64,000 bases of DNA from Coprinellus micaceus (Eukaryota > Basidiomycota > Agaricomycetes > Agaricales > Psathyrellaceae). The position numbers and the translations under genes are program-made. The first letter of the stretch is position 1. Each line of letters opens with the position of its first letter. Location of the stretch: positions 868,001 through 932,000 of the forward strand of contig OX596346.1 of NCBI GenBank assembly GCA_951394405.1, written 5' to 3'. Positions 33,357 through 44,884 of the stretch are shown here, in pieces. The notes below the pieces were generated by a model. It ran no database searches and had not been told where the DNA came from. It worked only from the letters and a program-made list of their open reading frames with translations.

Positions 33357-36300
33357 TTAAGCCTCTGCAACGGCAGTCGAGCCGTTAATGCCAATTTCGA
33401 GAGGCCCTACAAACCACGGGTCAGATAAATAGTTGTAAGTGCAGGGGACCGCAGTCGACTTACGCGTCTCGAAGAGTAAATTGACAACCGTCGCCTGGCT
33501 TCTGGAGCCAACGAGGGAGGCTAGAGAAGGTTAGTAGGAAGGTGAGTGAATCATGCTAGAGTCTACTTCATGGGGGACTCACCGGACTCAAGAATGCTAG
33601 CCACCTTTGTAGTCAACGGGTCTGACCGGCCTTCGAGTTCATGGTCCCTTGAGGTGAAGGACTGACCGAAACCCAGATGATCGGCGTGGTTAGTGGTCCA
33701 GTCGGGGCCGACCAAGTCATACTCAGTAAAGTCGTCCGACACAGGTGTGATGATATCTGCCATGATAGCCATCAAGCGATGACGCAGAAGGGGGTACTCG
33801 GTCTTGCTGCATGGGCTGCGTAGCCACGCTTTGATGACCCTCTCCACGGCGAGAAGCTTCGCTTGGAATACTAACGCTGCTTGAGGCGTCAGTTTCAAGG
33901 CCTTGTCTGCCTTCAGGGATCCATTGAAGAACAGCTCGATATTTTCGCGGGCCACGTACAGCGCCGTCGCGCACTAGAACGTTGTAAGAAAGCACGGCCT
34001 AAGAGCAGAAGGTAGGCATGAACGACGTACCATTGCGAGTGGAAATATGATTAGCCGCCAAACGAGGTCAGTGGGCGAGCGAGGGCCGCACTGCATCTGC
34101 TGACGCAAGAACCGCTCCAACACAGACACCTCCTCGTCGCCGTTCTTGAGAGACGCCTGGTGGATCCTCTCGAGGGCGAAGCGGATTGCGAACAGAAGGA
34201 ACGGAGCCTGGAAGTTGAGAAAATAAACTTCCTTCAAGTATCCAGGCAAAATGATACGGAGAAGATATTCCGTGAGGGATCCGAAGCGAAACGCAGGATA
34301 TCCATTGTTAAAAGCATGTTTTTCGGAGGGGGTGGGGTTCCAAGGTCGACCTTCCTGCTCGGCGCGGGTCTTGCTCTCGAAAGATTTCTTGAACGCACGA
34401 TACCAGTGAAGGATTCGTACTACCTTCAGAAGGAGTGCGATGGTGGTCTAAAGAAAATTGAATAGGTGTCACTGACGCTATTCAAGGAGGGTAAATTTGA
34501 AAGAAATGCCTACTTCTTGACGGAAGTCGTCAACTTCCGGATGAGTTTCGACAGACAAGGGGCGGGGGACACTCTGGAAGTCGACGAGGACGGCATAGTG
34601 TGCGTAGGCCATTATAACAGTCACCACATTTAATCGTGCACGAGCCTGAGCAGGGCTACCCTGCTGCAAGATACCAAGCAAAGAGGAATCTCTCTTTTGG
34701 AGCAGATTCTCAAAGATGAACTTGAACAACTCCTCGATATGTTCTGCGATGGATATCTTGGCCTGCCGGAAAGAGGAGAAAGATGAGGGCCCAGAGCAAG
34801 AATGAAGTCGAACGCGGACCATACCTTCTTCGTCGAAGCGAGGATCTGCTTGTCGTTTGACAGCATCGAGCTTACTCGTCGAGAAACCTCTCCTAATAGA
34901 TACTGGTCAGTGAAGCCACAGAGTATTTAAACAACGTCACCCACCGGCTAGCTCAGGCCGCGTGTTGATGTATTCGGGAGATGCGGATATATGAGCGTGG
35001 ACGCCCTTCACAAGAGTCGAGATATCCTCGGCCATATCGGGGTTGGGATGAGCACAGATGAACTGGCTCGCAGCGTCAGCATCATCGAAGACACCAAGAG
35101 CACCAATAAGTAGACCTCGGTGGGTCACACGGCGAAGAGTCTTCTCGTGTCTGAAGATAAGTTGGGAGGAGATGGTAGGACATGGCGGTTGGAATCCGGG
35201 GACAAAGCTCGCCAATTGGAATCGCCAGTCACGAGGGACCTGGATGGAGATACGGTAGATGTCAGTGGTAGAGGGGGAGCTGGAGTCCTCGGAGGTGGTG
35301 CGCCTTCGCTTCCGGGTTATGACGTGGGCCAGCCGCAGTAGGTCGGTGGAATACCCCAGAATGGGCCCTGCGAGGGGCGGAGAGGAGGGGCGGCTGGGTG
35401 CAGGAGTTGCGATTACGCCGCGAGTGGGTGTGGAAGGGCGGGACCCGGATTGAGCACTTGATGCGACCCCAACATGCGGCATGGGGGGGACCTGGAGAGT
35501 GGGGGTGGGAGGGGCAGATACCGGAGGAGTCGAGGCCTCAGAAACAGGGGCGACGGACGGGCGTTGGGAAGTATGAGGGGAAGGAAAGGTACGAGGAGCT
35601 TGAGGAGCCTGGGGAGCTGGGGACGCTTGAGGGGCTTGAAGGGGTGGGGACACTTGAGGGGCTTGAAGGGGTGGGGAAGCTTGAGGGGCTTGAAGGGGTG
35701 GGGACACTTGAGGGGCTTGAAGGGGTGGGGAAGCTTGAGGGGCTTGAAGGGGTGGGGAAGCTTGAGGGGCTTGAAGGGGTGGGGACACTTGAGGGGCTTG
35801 AAGGGGTGGGGAAGCTTGAGGGGCTTGAAGGGCTGAGGACGCTTGAGGGACTTGCTGCGGATCTGTCTCTATTCGCGGTCGTTTAGAGGAGGGTCCAGCA
35901 AGGTCCCCTGGCGATGCTGGGGTGTTCCCCTGTCCGTACGTAAAAGGGAAACAGAGCGGGGAGTCCTGCACTCCAAATTGGGGGAGATGTTGGGTGAGGT
36001 TGTATCCGAGGTAACTGGGGACGTTGCTTGAGCTGGAACCAGGGACAGATCGGAAGTTGGTATCAGTCGTGTTATAGGCCGCATAATCGACCGGGAAGGG
36101 GGTGGCGCTCCCCTCGGCGATGGTCTGGACGTCGCCAGAGAGGACATCGGTTTTGATGAACATGTTTTCACCTTGGAAGAGCCCCGCCATTTCGAAGAGG
36201 CGTCGGTGATCGTCTGTGTTGTCGGTATATACCGACAGTTCCTCAGAAGTCAAGTTGCCTGAAAGAACTAGGTTGAGATAGCCCATATGGGCGTCGTCCT

Positions 36301-36446
36301 GTCAAACTCCGAATGAGCACGAATTCAGCGAATGACGAGTCCGTCATGCTCACCGTGAGCCCATCGTATAGTAAGTCTTGCGGGAGCCCAAAGTGAAAAT
36401 CGCCGGCGTCAGAGCCCGTGCCGGGTGGAGCGTTAGGAATGTCCAT
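33357..36446 (-). CDS. 892-aa protein of unknown function with Pro/Gln nine-residue repeat
   Basis: Eight exons: 36446-36354, 36298-34945, 34892-34825, 34762-34514, 34447-34031, 33973-33583, 33520-33464 and 33406-33357. Total 2,679 nt, a closed frame. Residues 1-180 are acidic with no known domain. About 181-265 is a run of PLQAP(Q)(A/V)SP units, then a Pro/Ser-rich linker. A folded segment follows (IYRISIQVPRDWRFQLASF), and then about 380 residues of predicted helix (HIEELFKFIFENLLQKRD, APFLLFAIRFALERIHQA). No catalytic motif is visible. It may belong to an uncharacterised Agaricomycete family; I do not recognise it. Confidence 0.7.
35600..35856. repeat. 27-bp coding minisatellite
   Basis: About eight copies of CTTGAGGGGCTTGAAGGGG plus 8 bp, alternating TGGGGACA and TGGGGAAG. 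On the minus strand this encodes the repeated nonapeptide PLQAPQ(A/V)SP in exon 2 of the 892-aa gene. The unit length is a multiple of three, so copy number can vary without frameshift. Confidence 0.9.
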
Positions 36447-38671
36447 GGGAGGGTAATGAAGGTGGTTGAAAGAGATGGAGAGAATGCGACAAGCCCAAAG
36501 GGAGGCGTCGGAGGGGAATCCCCCCTTGGACCTACTCTGTATGAGATTGAAGTCCTTTTAAGAGATTTGGGGAGCCAGATACCTGTTTCTATCCCCCACT
36601 CCTTCTCTATTCACTGAAGTGTTCTGGAACGGCAATCCCGTCCCAACCCTGTGAAATGGGGCGACATGAAACCCAATCTATCGCATTGTTAGCTTCCCTG
36701 CGCCGACCTTCTGGGTCCTATGACACCCCGTACCATCTTGATCTTTGAAAGCTTCACATCCAAGCACCAAAAAAAGACGCTTGACACATCGGGATCCCTG
36801 ACATTCATAACGGACCAATGCTGCACTCGCTAGATCTAAATCGTAATGGTGGCCTTTCAGCCTTCCCTATCAGCATATATTAAGTCAGACAGAAGTGGAA
36901 GATACCCTAATCTTGAGATGGAGAGGAGTGAGAGACATTTCGAATACAGTCGAAAATGCCTTCCCAGCCCTTCACACATATTCCTCCATGACCCTCTCCA
37001 CCAAGAACGGGACCCTCCAGTGAAAGCGCCAACACCGAGATTTCGAACGTATCGAAGATCCCAGAGTTAGCACTTGGTGATGGCCTTGTCCTGGCCTCTG
37101 TACTGTGGTGTCCGAGCCTCGAGCGTGGACGTTCGGGTGAGAGCACTGGCAGCTGCATCACGATGGCCACGATTTGGACGAATTTCAAGCTCCGCCTCAA
37201 TTGGCCATGCACGTGATATGATTACCGAGCCTGATCGGGCAGTCGGCGTGGTCCCTGTTTGGCAACTTGGGCGCCTAAGGAGGCCGCGTAGACGCTGGAG
37301 ACTCAATGGCCTATGCTTACGACCAATATTATTTACCATAGCACACTCAATCCTTCATAAACTTATTTTCTAAGCCGAGAAACACCCCGTACCGCCCTGA
37401 GTCCTCGTTCGAACGATGATATCGCAGTTGTACACTGCCGAGGAAACAGCTATTTTTTCAATACTTTACATATCGACCAGACCACGCGAAATGAAGATAG
37501 TGTGAGATTAGATCGTCACTTGGCCTCGGAGGATGTGACTACTCGACCCTCCGAGCCAGGTATTCGGATTCCATTGTTACCCCGTCGCACATTCTGGGGC
37601 CACCAGAATTAGCTTGAGGGTCATGGGCCCTGTCCAGCTCTCGGATCCCTCTTCGAGCATATCTAGAAAGCCCACCTTCCGTGGCGTTACCCCTTACTGT
37701 CATGGATTGTGATGCATTTCTGGCAGGATTAGTTAGTCCCCCGCCGCCACACTGGTACAGACAGGCCGTCTTCCACTGAAGCGGGACACCAAATAGCGGA
37801 AACCAACGCCTACGAAATCTAAGCAGCCCCAGTTTGCTTGAAGGAACCGCATTCGGGGTTCGATTCGAGATAGAATTTCCAGAGATCGGAGCTATTCTGT
37901 TGTGTCAGAGGCGCCGAAGGCTGTTCAACAACGCCGAACATGACCGGCGAATCCAACCCACATGAACTCTGTCAAAAGAATATGAAATGTCACTCCGCTC
38001 AGCTCTGGAAAAGTCACGTCGGGGTGGTGCTACTGCGCAGATGCGTTACTTCTTGCGAGAACCGCGGGGTCGTGCCGATGGGTCGGATAATACGCCAAGC
38101 GTGTACCACCAAACACGGCGTAGTACAAGTCCAAAGATCTGAGTAGCACATACTAATTGGGGTTGCTCAACACCACATCTCGAGAGTCCGTGCAGGCCCA
38201 GCCCTTGGTCGTTAACGTACTACTGGGCGGCTTGGGAAGGGAGTCGAGGGTCGGCGACCGAGGGGTGAGAATTTCGCCGGCCACCATGATTTGTACATTC
38301 AGCCCGAACGGATGAAGGGGGAAACACCGCCGACCCCGATTCCTGAGTGTTCACGTCGGACTTGCGAGTGCTTGCCCAACTTAATGTTCAAGCTCAAGAG
38401 AGACAGCATTTCAAAAAGAGGAATTTGGGAAGTACCCCAGAGCCCGAGGAGTCTTAGAGTCCTGCTAGTGGGAAGCCCTGACGGCCGCCGCAAGCTGAGT
38501 TCGTGAAGTTTGTTGCTAGCCCGGGGAGTGCCAGTGAACGGAAGCTCAAGTTGTTGAAAGCATCAGGCGGCAGGTGATGGCTGGGATATTTCCGAGTCAT
38601 TTTCCCGCGGTGTGGGCAACAGGAGTTGGTATCATACCACGACGACCACCTGCCCCCAAGCCCGCCGGATC
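36447..38671. other. 2.2 kb without a convincing gene
   Basis: Head-to-head spacer between the 892-aa gene (minus) and the 287-aa gene (plus). It is AT-richer than its surroundings. A minus-strand frame near 36,907-37,212 lacks exon partners. Confidence 0.4.
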
Positions 38672-39611
38672 ATGCCCTCGGAGAGCAGCGTACAGCAGGG
38701 CTATCGTCGGTACACCCTCTTCATGCCCTACAACTTGCCTACCCGCCGCCTCCCAACGTCGAGGGCACGAATACGTTGCACTCTCCCGAATGTCCCGCCG
38801 TTTCAGCCTATCACCTGTGCTTCCGGTTGGAATCTTGGGGATTTAACGGTCTCTTCGTTGAGCAACTCAATACGTCCTTCGTCCCCCCGTCACTCAGTCC
38901 CGAGTATTTGCCATGGCTCTCGGGGCACTTTAATGGGTCCACGGCCCGCGCATGGAGTCCCAAGCCTCGTTGCCGTTCCACCGACGATTGGCAATGGCCA
39001 CTCTCAAAGTGGTCGCTCGGAGGTGAGTGCACTGACTTTATTTCCCTGGGCGATGATAGTAACGGAGCAAATTCTATCGAACAAATTTCATACCTCAGGA
39101 CCATGCTAAGGAAGGTCCCAAGCACCCCCATCTCGACAAATTGGTGCACAACATGGCCGAAAGCAGCGTCATCGAGTACGAAATTGGTGTCCTCGTCGCC
39201 CAGGCGCTCGACAAGGTTGGTGATTTGGTAGTGCTAAGCACAGAGAGGGTCGGCCTGCATGCTTCTGTCGCCACTCATTCTCCTCAATCGCTCGACATGT
39301 GCGTGGTTCAGTCCGCGTTGCGCCCCGCGCTCTTCGACGCATTCGAGTCAGGGGCTCGCCGAAGTTCCACGACCGCGGACGGCTCCAGCAACAATCGACG
39401 CCCTTCCAGTACTGGAGTGAGGGAATTGACAAACGACTCCGCTCCGACCACAACTCGCCTCACGACGCACCAGCTGCAAGAGCTCGGCGCGACATTTGGT
39501 CGGAATCCTTCAGGTTTGGGGGAGGTTGTGGAGACGATGTGGCATTCAGGAAGTCATTGCCCCGACGTTACGGGCGTGGTGACCCGCTCTTCGCCTCTTT
39601 TGGTGGCGTGA
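38672..39611 (+). CDS. 287-aa protein of unknown function
   Basis: Exons 38672-39022 and 39099-39611 (76-bp intron, GTGAGT...CCTCAG) give a closed 287-aa frame from ATG 38672 (MPSESSVQQGYRRYTLF). The first exon is Pro/Ser/Arg-rich and looks disordered. The second starts with a helix (LDKLVHNMAESSVIEYEIGV), then VAQALDKVGDLVVLSTERVG and a Ser/Thr/Arg-rich tail. No known domain. A GTG upstream (38612) would add 20 residues but is not needed. Confidence 0.55.
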
Positions 39612-40112
39612 CCCCGCCTCTCGATGCGACGCGGCTCTGTTTCTACTGTTGTGGTCAGCATCTCCTTTTCTCGATCTTTCAATCTCATCCAGAGTCGGAG
39701 AGTATGTGGGTGTTGTATTAACCTTACTACATGTATTTGTCATATTTATACCTAGAACTATTACCGCTGCTACTTCTCTGTATTCACAATGAAAAGCATT
39801 GATTGCCCTGGGACTTGCTGAACCACTTTGCACTGAGAAGAACTCCCACAGACGGACGAAAGTATGTTTGGAATACGTGAGAATTAACTAAAGGTGATAG
39901 ATACGGTACGTGACGGATAATCGTCGATCATGATCGCAGGTGGAAATTGAATGTTGGGTGACTCGGACACAGAGCCAATTAGTAACTAGTAGTCATGTAG
40001 AGGTACGCGAGCACAGGAGAAAATGAAGGAGGGGCTTGAAGGAACGATTAAAACATCACCCGGGATGCGAGCTATCGCACACAGGTGCTTCGACTTGAGT
40101 ACTACGACACTC
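39612..40112. other. Intergenic between converging genes, 501 bp
   Basis: 3' regions of the 287-aa (plus) and 499-aa (minus) genes. No other feature seen. Confidence 0.4.
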
Positions 40113-41809
40113 TCAAAGGGAGCGAACGCCGGTATTGTACCTGCAATTGTGTAAGTTCTGCCCTTCCATGTGCCATTCAATGCTGCCACCGATTGTAGGG
40201 GCGTGGAAGATACGGAGACAGTCTTCGCACCGGAAGAGAAGGAAGACCAGGTCATCCAAGGTGAAGCCCGGGTGGTCGTCGAAAGAGAGCACACTCTGGA
40301 GGAAATCAAATTGGGGGGAGCGGACATCTAGGGGAGGGGTCCCCTCGCATTTATGCTGGGAGCGCCTCTCCGCGGAAAGGAATCGCTGACATGTGAGGCA
40401 CCGTCTCAACACTCGCTTCAGTTCCGTTTTGGTGATTCCGGTCGGGGGCGACCCGTTACTCGGACACACGCCGAGACGGATGAGGATGTCGGAGTGCGTG
40501 TAAGTAGGGCGGCGAGGGTTGAATGTAGGAGTGTCGTCCAGAAGAGAAGGGTCGAGGGAGGAAAACGCTATTGAAATTCAGGTTAATTAAAAAATCAGTA
40601 ATCCGGCTAAGAATCGGAAGGGGCTGACGACATACCGGATATGCTGGGCCCTGACTCAGTGATGAGGGACCGTTGATCTTCGGCGAGTCCGTTAAGATAC
40701 CAATATGATTCGTCGAAAAGATACCCAGGGACACAACCTCCATCCAAGTTTGCGGACAGCACAGTGGGGGATACAGCGGTGGCGATAGAGTCGTAAGAAG
40801 TCGGTCCCTCGATACTGTCCAAGGTTGGAATGGCTTCGAGTGCAGCAGCAAGGGTGTCGCCATCGCCGCCGACGGCTGTTGTGGTCATGGTGAGTGTCGC
40901 AGCGATTTACAGCCAGGGTGGCCAAGCATGCTGCTACGAGGATGGACTCACCATGGGTATGGGTGTGAATTCCAACGGGGGCGCCGGAATCACTCCATTC
41001 GCGCAGAGTCGGGTGCGCACTGTCGGGATGCCCAATTTGAGAAGGTGGCCTTGCCAAGTCCTGGCCGAAATTTGGAGCTGGTCTCGTAGACACCACGGCG
41101 GAGGGTGATGCGTACGCATTTAGGTCGCCTGTCTCATCTACGTGGGCGGTTAGGTAAGGAGTGAGCGTAAGACGAAATGCCAGGGCTCACCATTGATAAC
41201 CTGGCGCAGGGCTGTGAGGATAGCGAATGCGAGAACGGCGGGGAAATTCTCTCTGAGTTCGGGAGCACTGATACCAGTGGCCTCGTTCATAGGAAGGACG
41301 GGACTCGGCGAGTCCGCGGCGGTGGCCTCAGAAAGGGGAGGGTCTGGGAAAAGACGGTCATTGAGCGGTGCTACGGAGTTGGAGTGCTGTCTCAGAGACG
41401 GCGCTGGGTATTCCCAGAGTGGAATGGGGGCTGGAGGGGCTCTGACTAAAGGTCGAACACGTTGGCCGTGACGGGTGTGGGGTGCTGGGTGTGGATCCGA
41501 TCCACTAAGTTCCTGTTGTCGGAGACGGAAGGGGCTGCTGAGGGGTGACGCATTATTGCGCATGGAGGTCGTGGTGCGTAAGTAAGGGACACGGAGAGAT
41601 GATGGTTCGGTCACCGATCTTCCTTCAAAGGCAGCCACTTCCAGGGCGCGTCGGGAATCACCACCACCCATAGTAGTATGGACGTCGAGGAAGGGCCGTG
41701 GGGTGGTGGACGCTTCGGAAGTGGCAGGAGCGGCGGGGGGACCACAGAGGCGTGTTGGGGTGGAAGGGGTGGTGTAAGTACCACACGTCGAGGGAGTGGA
41801 ACCGGACAT
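40113..41809 (-). CDS. 499-aa protein with two C-terminal Cys/His clusters
   Basis: Exons 41809-41191, 41137-40952, 40875-40636 and 40567-40113 total 1,500 nt with matching phases. From ATG 41809 (MSGSTPSTCGTYTTP) about 330 residues are Ser/Pro/Thr-rich and low-complexity, except a short helical block (FPAVLAFAILTALRQVI). The last 100 residues hold two similar clusters, CLTCQRFLSAERRSQHKC and C-x2-C-x25-C with a histidine before the last Cys (CEDCLRIF...LHNC). These look like degenerate zinc-binding C2HC modules. A nucleic-acid or protein-binding role is inferred; the family is not recognised. Confidence 0.65.
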
Positions 41810-42221
41810 TGTGGTAGAAAAGGAGAAACTTGGATGTGGTGAGGCGAACAAGAGAGGGAGGAGACTTGGGATGAGAGAGGAGAAATGGGCAGCCTTTAAT
41901 ACGCCTGTCGCCGTCCCCCCATGTTTTCCGTACGAAATTACTTATTTGGCAAGGCCGCACGATCCGAGCAACCCCCCCAATGGTTCAAAACATTGTCAAC
42001 TCTGCTTGGGGCGTTGACGATCGACCCGACTCAGTGATGATGCTTTGTTCTGGTGATTGGCGAGGGGATTGATGCGAACACAGGCGCCTCCTTCAGTTCG
42101 ATGGTATCAGTGGGGGTGTGAAGTTCGATGGGCTTAAATCTCATACCTGGCGCATTTCCCCTTGACTTTCGATTCGACCGAGAACCAGTCGATCGAGTCA
42201 TCCACAAACGACTCTTCTGCT
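41810..42221. promoter_or_regulatory. Divergent promoter region, 412 bp
   Basis: Lies between start codons of the 499-aa (minus) and 313-aa (plus) genes. No specific element is recognised; two-way promoter use is inferred from gene orientation. Confidence 0.35.
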
Positions 42222-43386
42222 ATGAACCACTCCGCTCTTCCTACTTCCCAACTGCCTCTCGTGACCGTTGGGAGCGCACCCCACCTCAGGGATTATGTTC
42301 CTCGAAGAGAGTTGACGCCAGATCTTAGGCGCCGTGGCGGAGAGTTATCCAGTTTGAACCAGAGTGGTGCGCAAAGGTACGTCGCCGGTCTTCTTGCTCT
42401 TCTTGCTCGAGCCAAGACCCCGGAGACATGCTAACCGCTGCACATTTGTATGCCATTGCTACAGTGTTGTGAGGAGGGGCATAAGCCTATTCAACGCCGG
42501 AGTGGGCTCTGCCACCACCAACAGGGTCCCTACTGCGCCACCAGAGCTCGTCGACAGGCCCCTCATCGAGCGACCTGCTGTCGAAGGAACCGCCGTCGAA
42601 GAGGCCAGTGAAGTGTTCGAGGCGAACGGTAACCAAGAGCCAGAGTCGGAACCGAAGATGGCTCTGACGTTGGTGTCTCCCGAAGTGGCCCAAGCGATGG
42701 AGGATAGCATGGGTGGGCTGGCCCAGTGCTGGCCGATAAACAACAAGCAAACGCTTGTTGCCTTTGCTTCTCGTTTGGATCACTGGAACGCGATTGCCGC
42801 AGTTGCCAGGATCGAAGTGCTACCCCAACCGCGCCACTTCCCGCTCATTTTCCCTTCCAGCGAAGTTCCCAGTCGCGCCAGGTCCCCAGCCACCACCATC
42901 GTTCTCGCCATCGTCGCCGCTATTGAAGGTGCCCTCGCGATTTGGGCCGTTACTGCAGCTGGATCCATTGGTGAGGGTTGATCGCATTCTCTACTCATTT
43001 AAGACTGAGCGTGACGCCTTACTATCCCCTCCTTCTGGCGTAGGAGCCCCTCTCGATCACTCCCAAGCTCCATCCACCTATGCTGGTGTGGCCCGCGGGA
43101 TTGGCGCGTTGGTTATGAAGCTGCACGTGCAGGGGAACCGGATTTTCCATCGCCAATTCCAGCTGGCACTTGAGTTGCTCGTGGGGTACCTGGAGGGGAT
43201 GCGTGGTAAGTATCTATAGTCCGGGGCAGGATGTCATGGCTTACCATTACTAACGTCGCACTGACAGATGCTAGGGATTCAGACACTGGTCTGAATATAA
43301 GCTCCTCCACGAGCACAGCATCTAGCCTCGGGAACTCCGGGCGCTCGAGGGTGGAGGGCATACCCCGTGCCACCGCGACCGCCTAG
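42222..43386 (+). CDS. 313-aa protein with one predicted membrane helix
   Basis: Exons 42222-42376, 42465-42970, 43044-43205 and 43268-43386 total 942 nt, closed frame, from ATG 42222 (MNHSALPTSQLPLVTV). Acidic segments (VEEASEVFEANGNQEPESEP) are followed by LTLVSPEVAQAMEDSM. A hydrophobic run at about 195-217 (TTIVLAIVAAIEGALAIWAV) is followed by a helical part (LVMKLHVQGNRIFHRQFQL) and a Ser-rich tail. There is no N-terminal signal, so a single internal or tail anchor is likely. Family unknown. Confidence 0.6.
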
Positions 43387-44105
43387 CGTCGTGGGTCGTT
43401 TCGAGGTCGCGAATGACGAACATCTCTCATTTCTTAAGTACCTCTTCGCCATATCGTTGTTCTGTTACGCCGAATATTCACATGAGTACTACCATCGTCA
43501 TGTTCACAAAAACATTTGAAGGGATCAACGAACCGCACTCCCCAAGTCGTAGGTACCCCAAGCAGGAAGTGCCAGGAGGAGCATGAGACCCCGCACTGAG
43601 TGGGTCACGAATGAGGGCCTAAGTTACTGCAGGACTTCGAAAATCGAACGTCGCTGGTACTACTGAATGCTTCAGCTCTAATATATAGGCTTTGTCCGGC
43701 TTGAAGCTGGCAGGATTTCGAACATCGAACATCCACCGCCGGCCGCGTATTGTACTAAGGTTGATTATAGGGTTTTATGAGTCTGAGGAGGTCACAAGCG
43801 TGATTAGAGCAAAAAATGAGGCTTACCTTTAATTATCCAGAGCTTTCTCCCCTCTTCCTGAGCGATTCATTGTCGTCACTCGTCGTGGACCAGCGGAAAA
43901 GGAGGTCGAAAGGGCCAACTTCCTCCTCCGCTTTGCGACGCGGTGACGTAAGTTTTCCCAGCATACACAGCCACATCACCGCATTCGTGCTGGCTCTATA
44001 GCATACTACGGGTATGTAACTCCTTCCTGTTTCAAGTTCAACCACCACAGCTGAGATATTCGATGACTTCGAAATCTCTGGTGGTGGTTGGGCCCATGGA
44101 TAGAG
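43387..44105. other. Intergenic with short dispersed repeats
   Basis: Includes two copies of a CAGGA-TTCGAA-CATCGAAC motif (see 43,629-43,735). A small spliced frame from ATG 43816 (MRLTFNYPELSPLF, introns at about 43,949-44,009 and 44,020-44,050) would end at 44,103 after about 63 residues. It could be a short gene or an abandoned 5' end of the next one. Confidence 0.35.
43629..43735 (+). repeat. Two copies of a 22-25 bp motif (left pair)
   Basis: CAGGACTTCGAAAATCGAAC at about 43,630 and CAGGATTTCGAACATCGAAC at about 43,711. The second matches, with one gap, the reverse complement of 48,660-48,681. A second inverted copy is at 48,712-48,731. The pairs therefore face each other across about 5 kb. 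Confidence 0.5.
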
Positions 44106-44884
44106 ATGCACGACTGCTCTAAATCTCTCATCCTCTCATGGGCGTCCAACCTACCGTTGTTCTCACTGTCCTACCGAGTCCATCCACTGCTTGCCCCGCC
44201 AAGCTCGAAATCGAGAGTCTTTCCGCCGATATCCACCCCTCTGCCCTGGGGCTCGATGGAAAGGCGGTACATCGTTCCGAATCCAGTACCAGTTAGCTCC
44301 AACCTCGGCCCCAAACCAACCGTATCGCGCGAGGGTTCAACGTTCAACGCCGAACAAATTCGAGAAACAGGCCTCAGGAGGAGTCTGCTCAAGGCAGGTA
44401 GATAAATCTCGCAGCTACTGGCGAGGCTGTGAGCTTATAGACAGGGCGTGGGCAGATGACCGCTGTCTAGGACGTCGTCGGAAGCTTCAATCGTACGTTG
44501 GTTGCTTGATTCCGACTTGAGAGCTGACGCTCATCTATCATATCCCCTCCCTCTCTAGCATTCATTGTATCCAGACTCATCGTACTCAGTGACCTTGGGG
44601 ACATGTTGAACCCGACCTTTGGAAGAAATGTGAGCTTTCGACTTTGTTCGACGTTTGGAGATTTGCTGAAGAACCCCTCTCGGATGCCAGTCTTACCTCC
44701 GCCACCACCATCACCGGGGTTGTCCAACAAGCGGCTCGTGTTATCATGCCTGAAGAGGGACGTGTTCAGCCTGGTGGAAGAAGCGGGGTTCCAGTCCATA
44801 GTACGTTGGCTTTGAGACATACAGAATTCTGACTTGTCATTGACCATTTATAAGATACCCCGGCCTCGATGCAAGCAAACATAA
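44106..44884 (+). CDS. 194-aa protein of unknown function
   Basis: Exons 44106-44397, 44456-44492, 44575-44800 and 44855-44884 total 585 nt with matching phases, ATG 44106 (MHDCSKSLILSWASNLP). The sequence is Pro-rich and basic (RYIVPNPVPVSSNLGPKP, MPVLPPPPPSPGLSNKR), and the last exon codes only nine residues. The start could lie upstream and the model rests on splice signals alone. No family recognised. Confidence 0.4.

Noticed and set aside
35398..35886. 162-codon plus-strand frame rich in GLEG units
   Set aside because: It is the antisense shadow of the PLQAPQASP minisatellite in the 892-aa gene on the minus strand.
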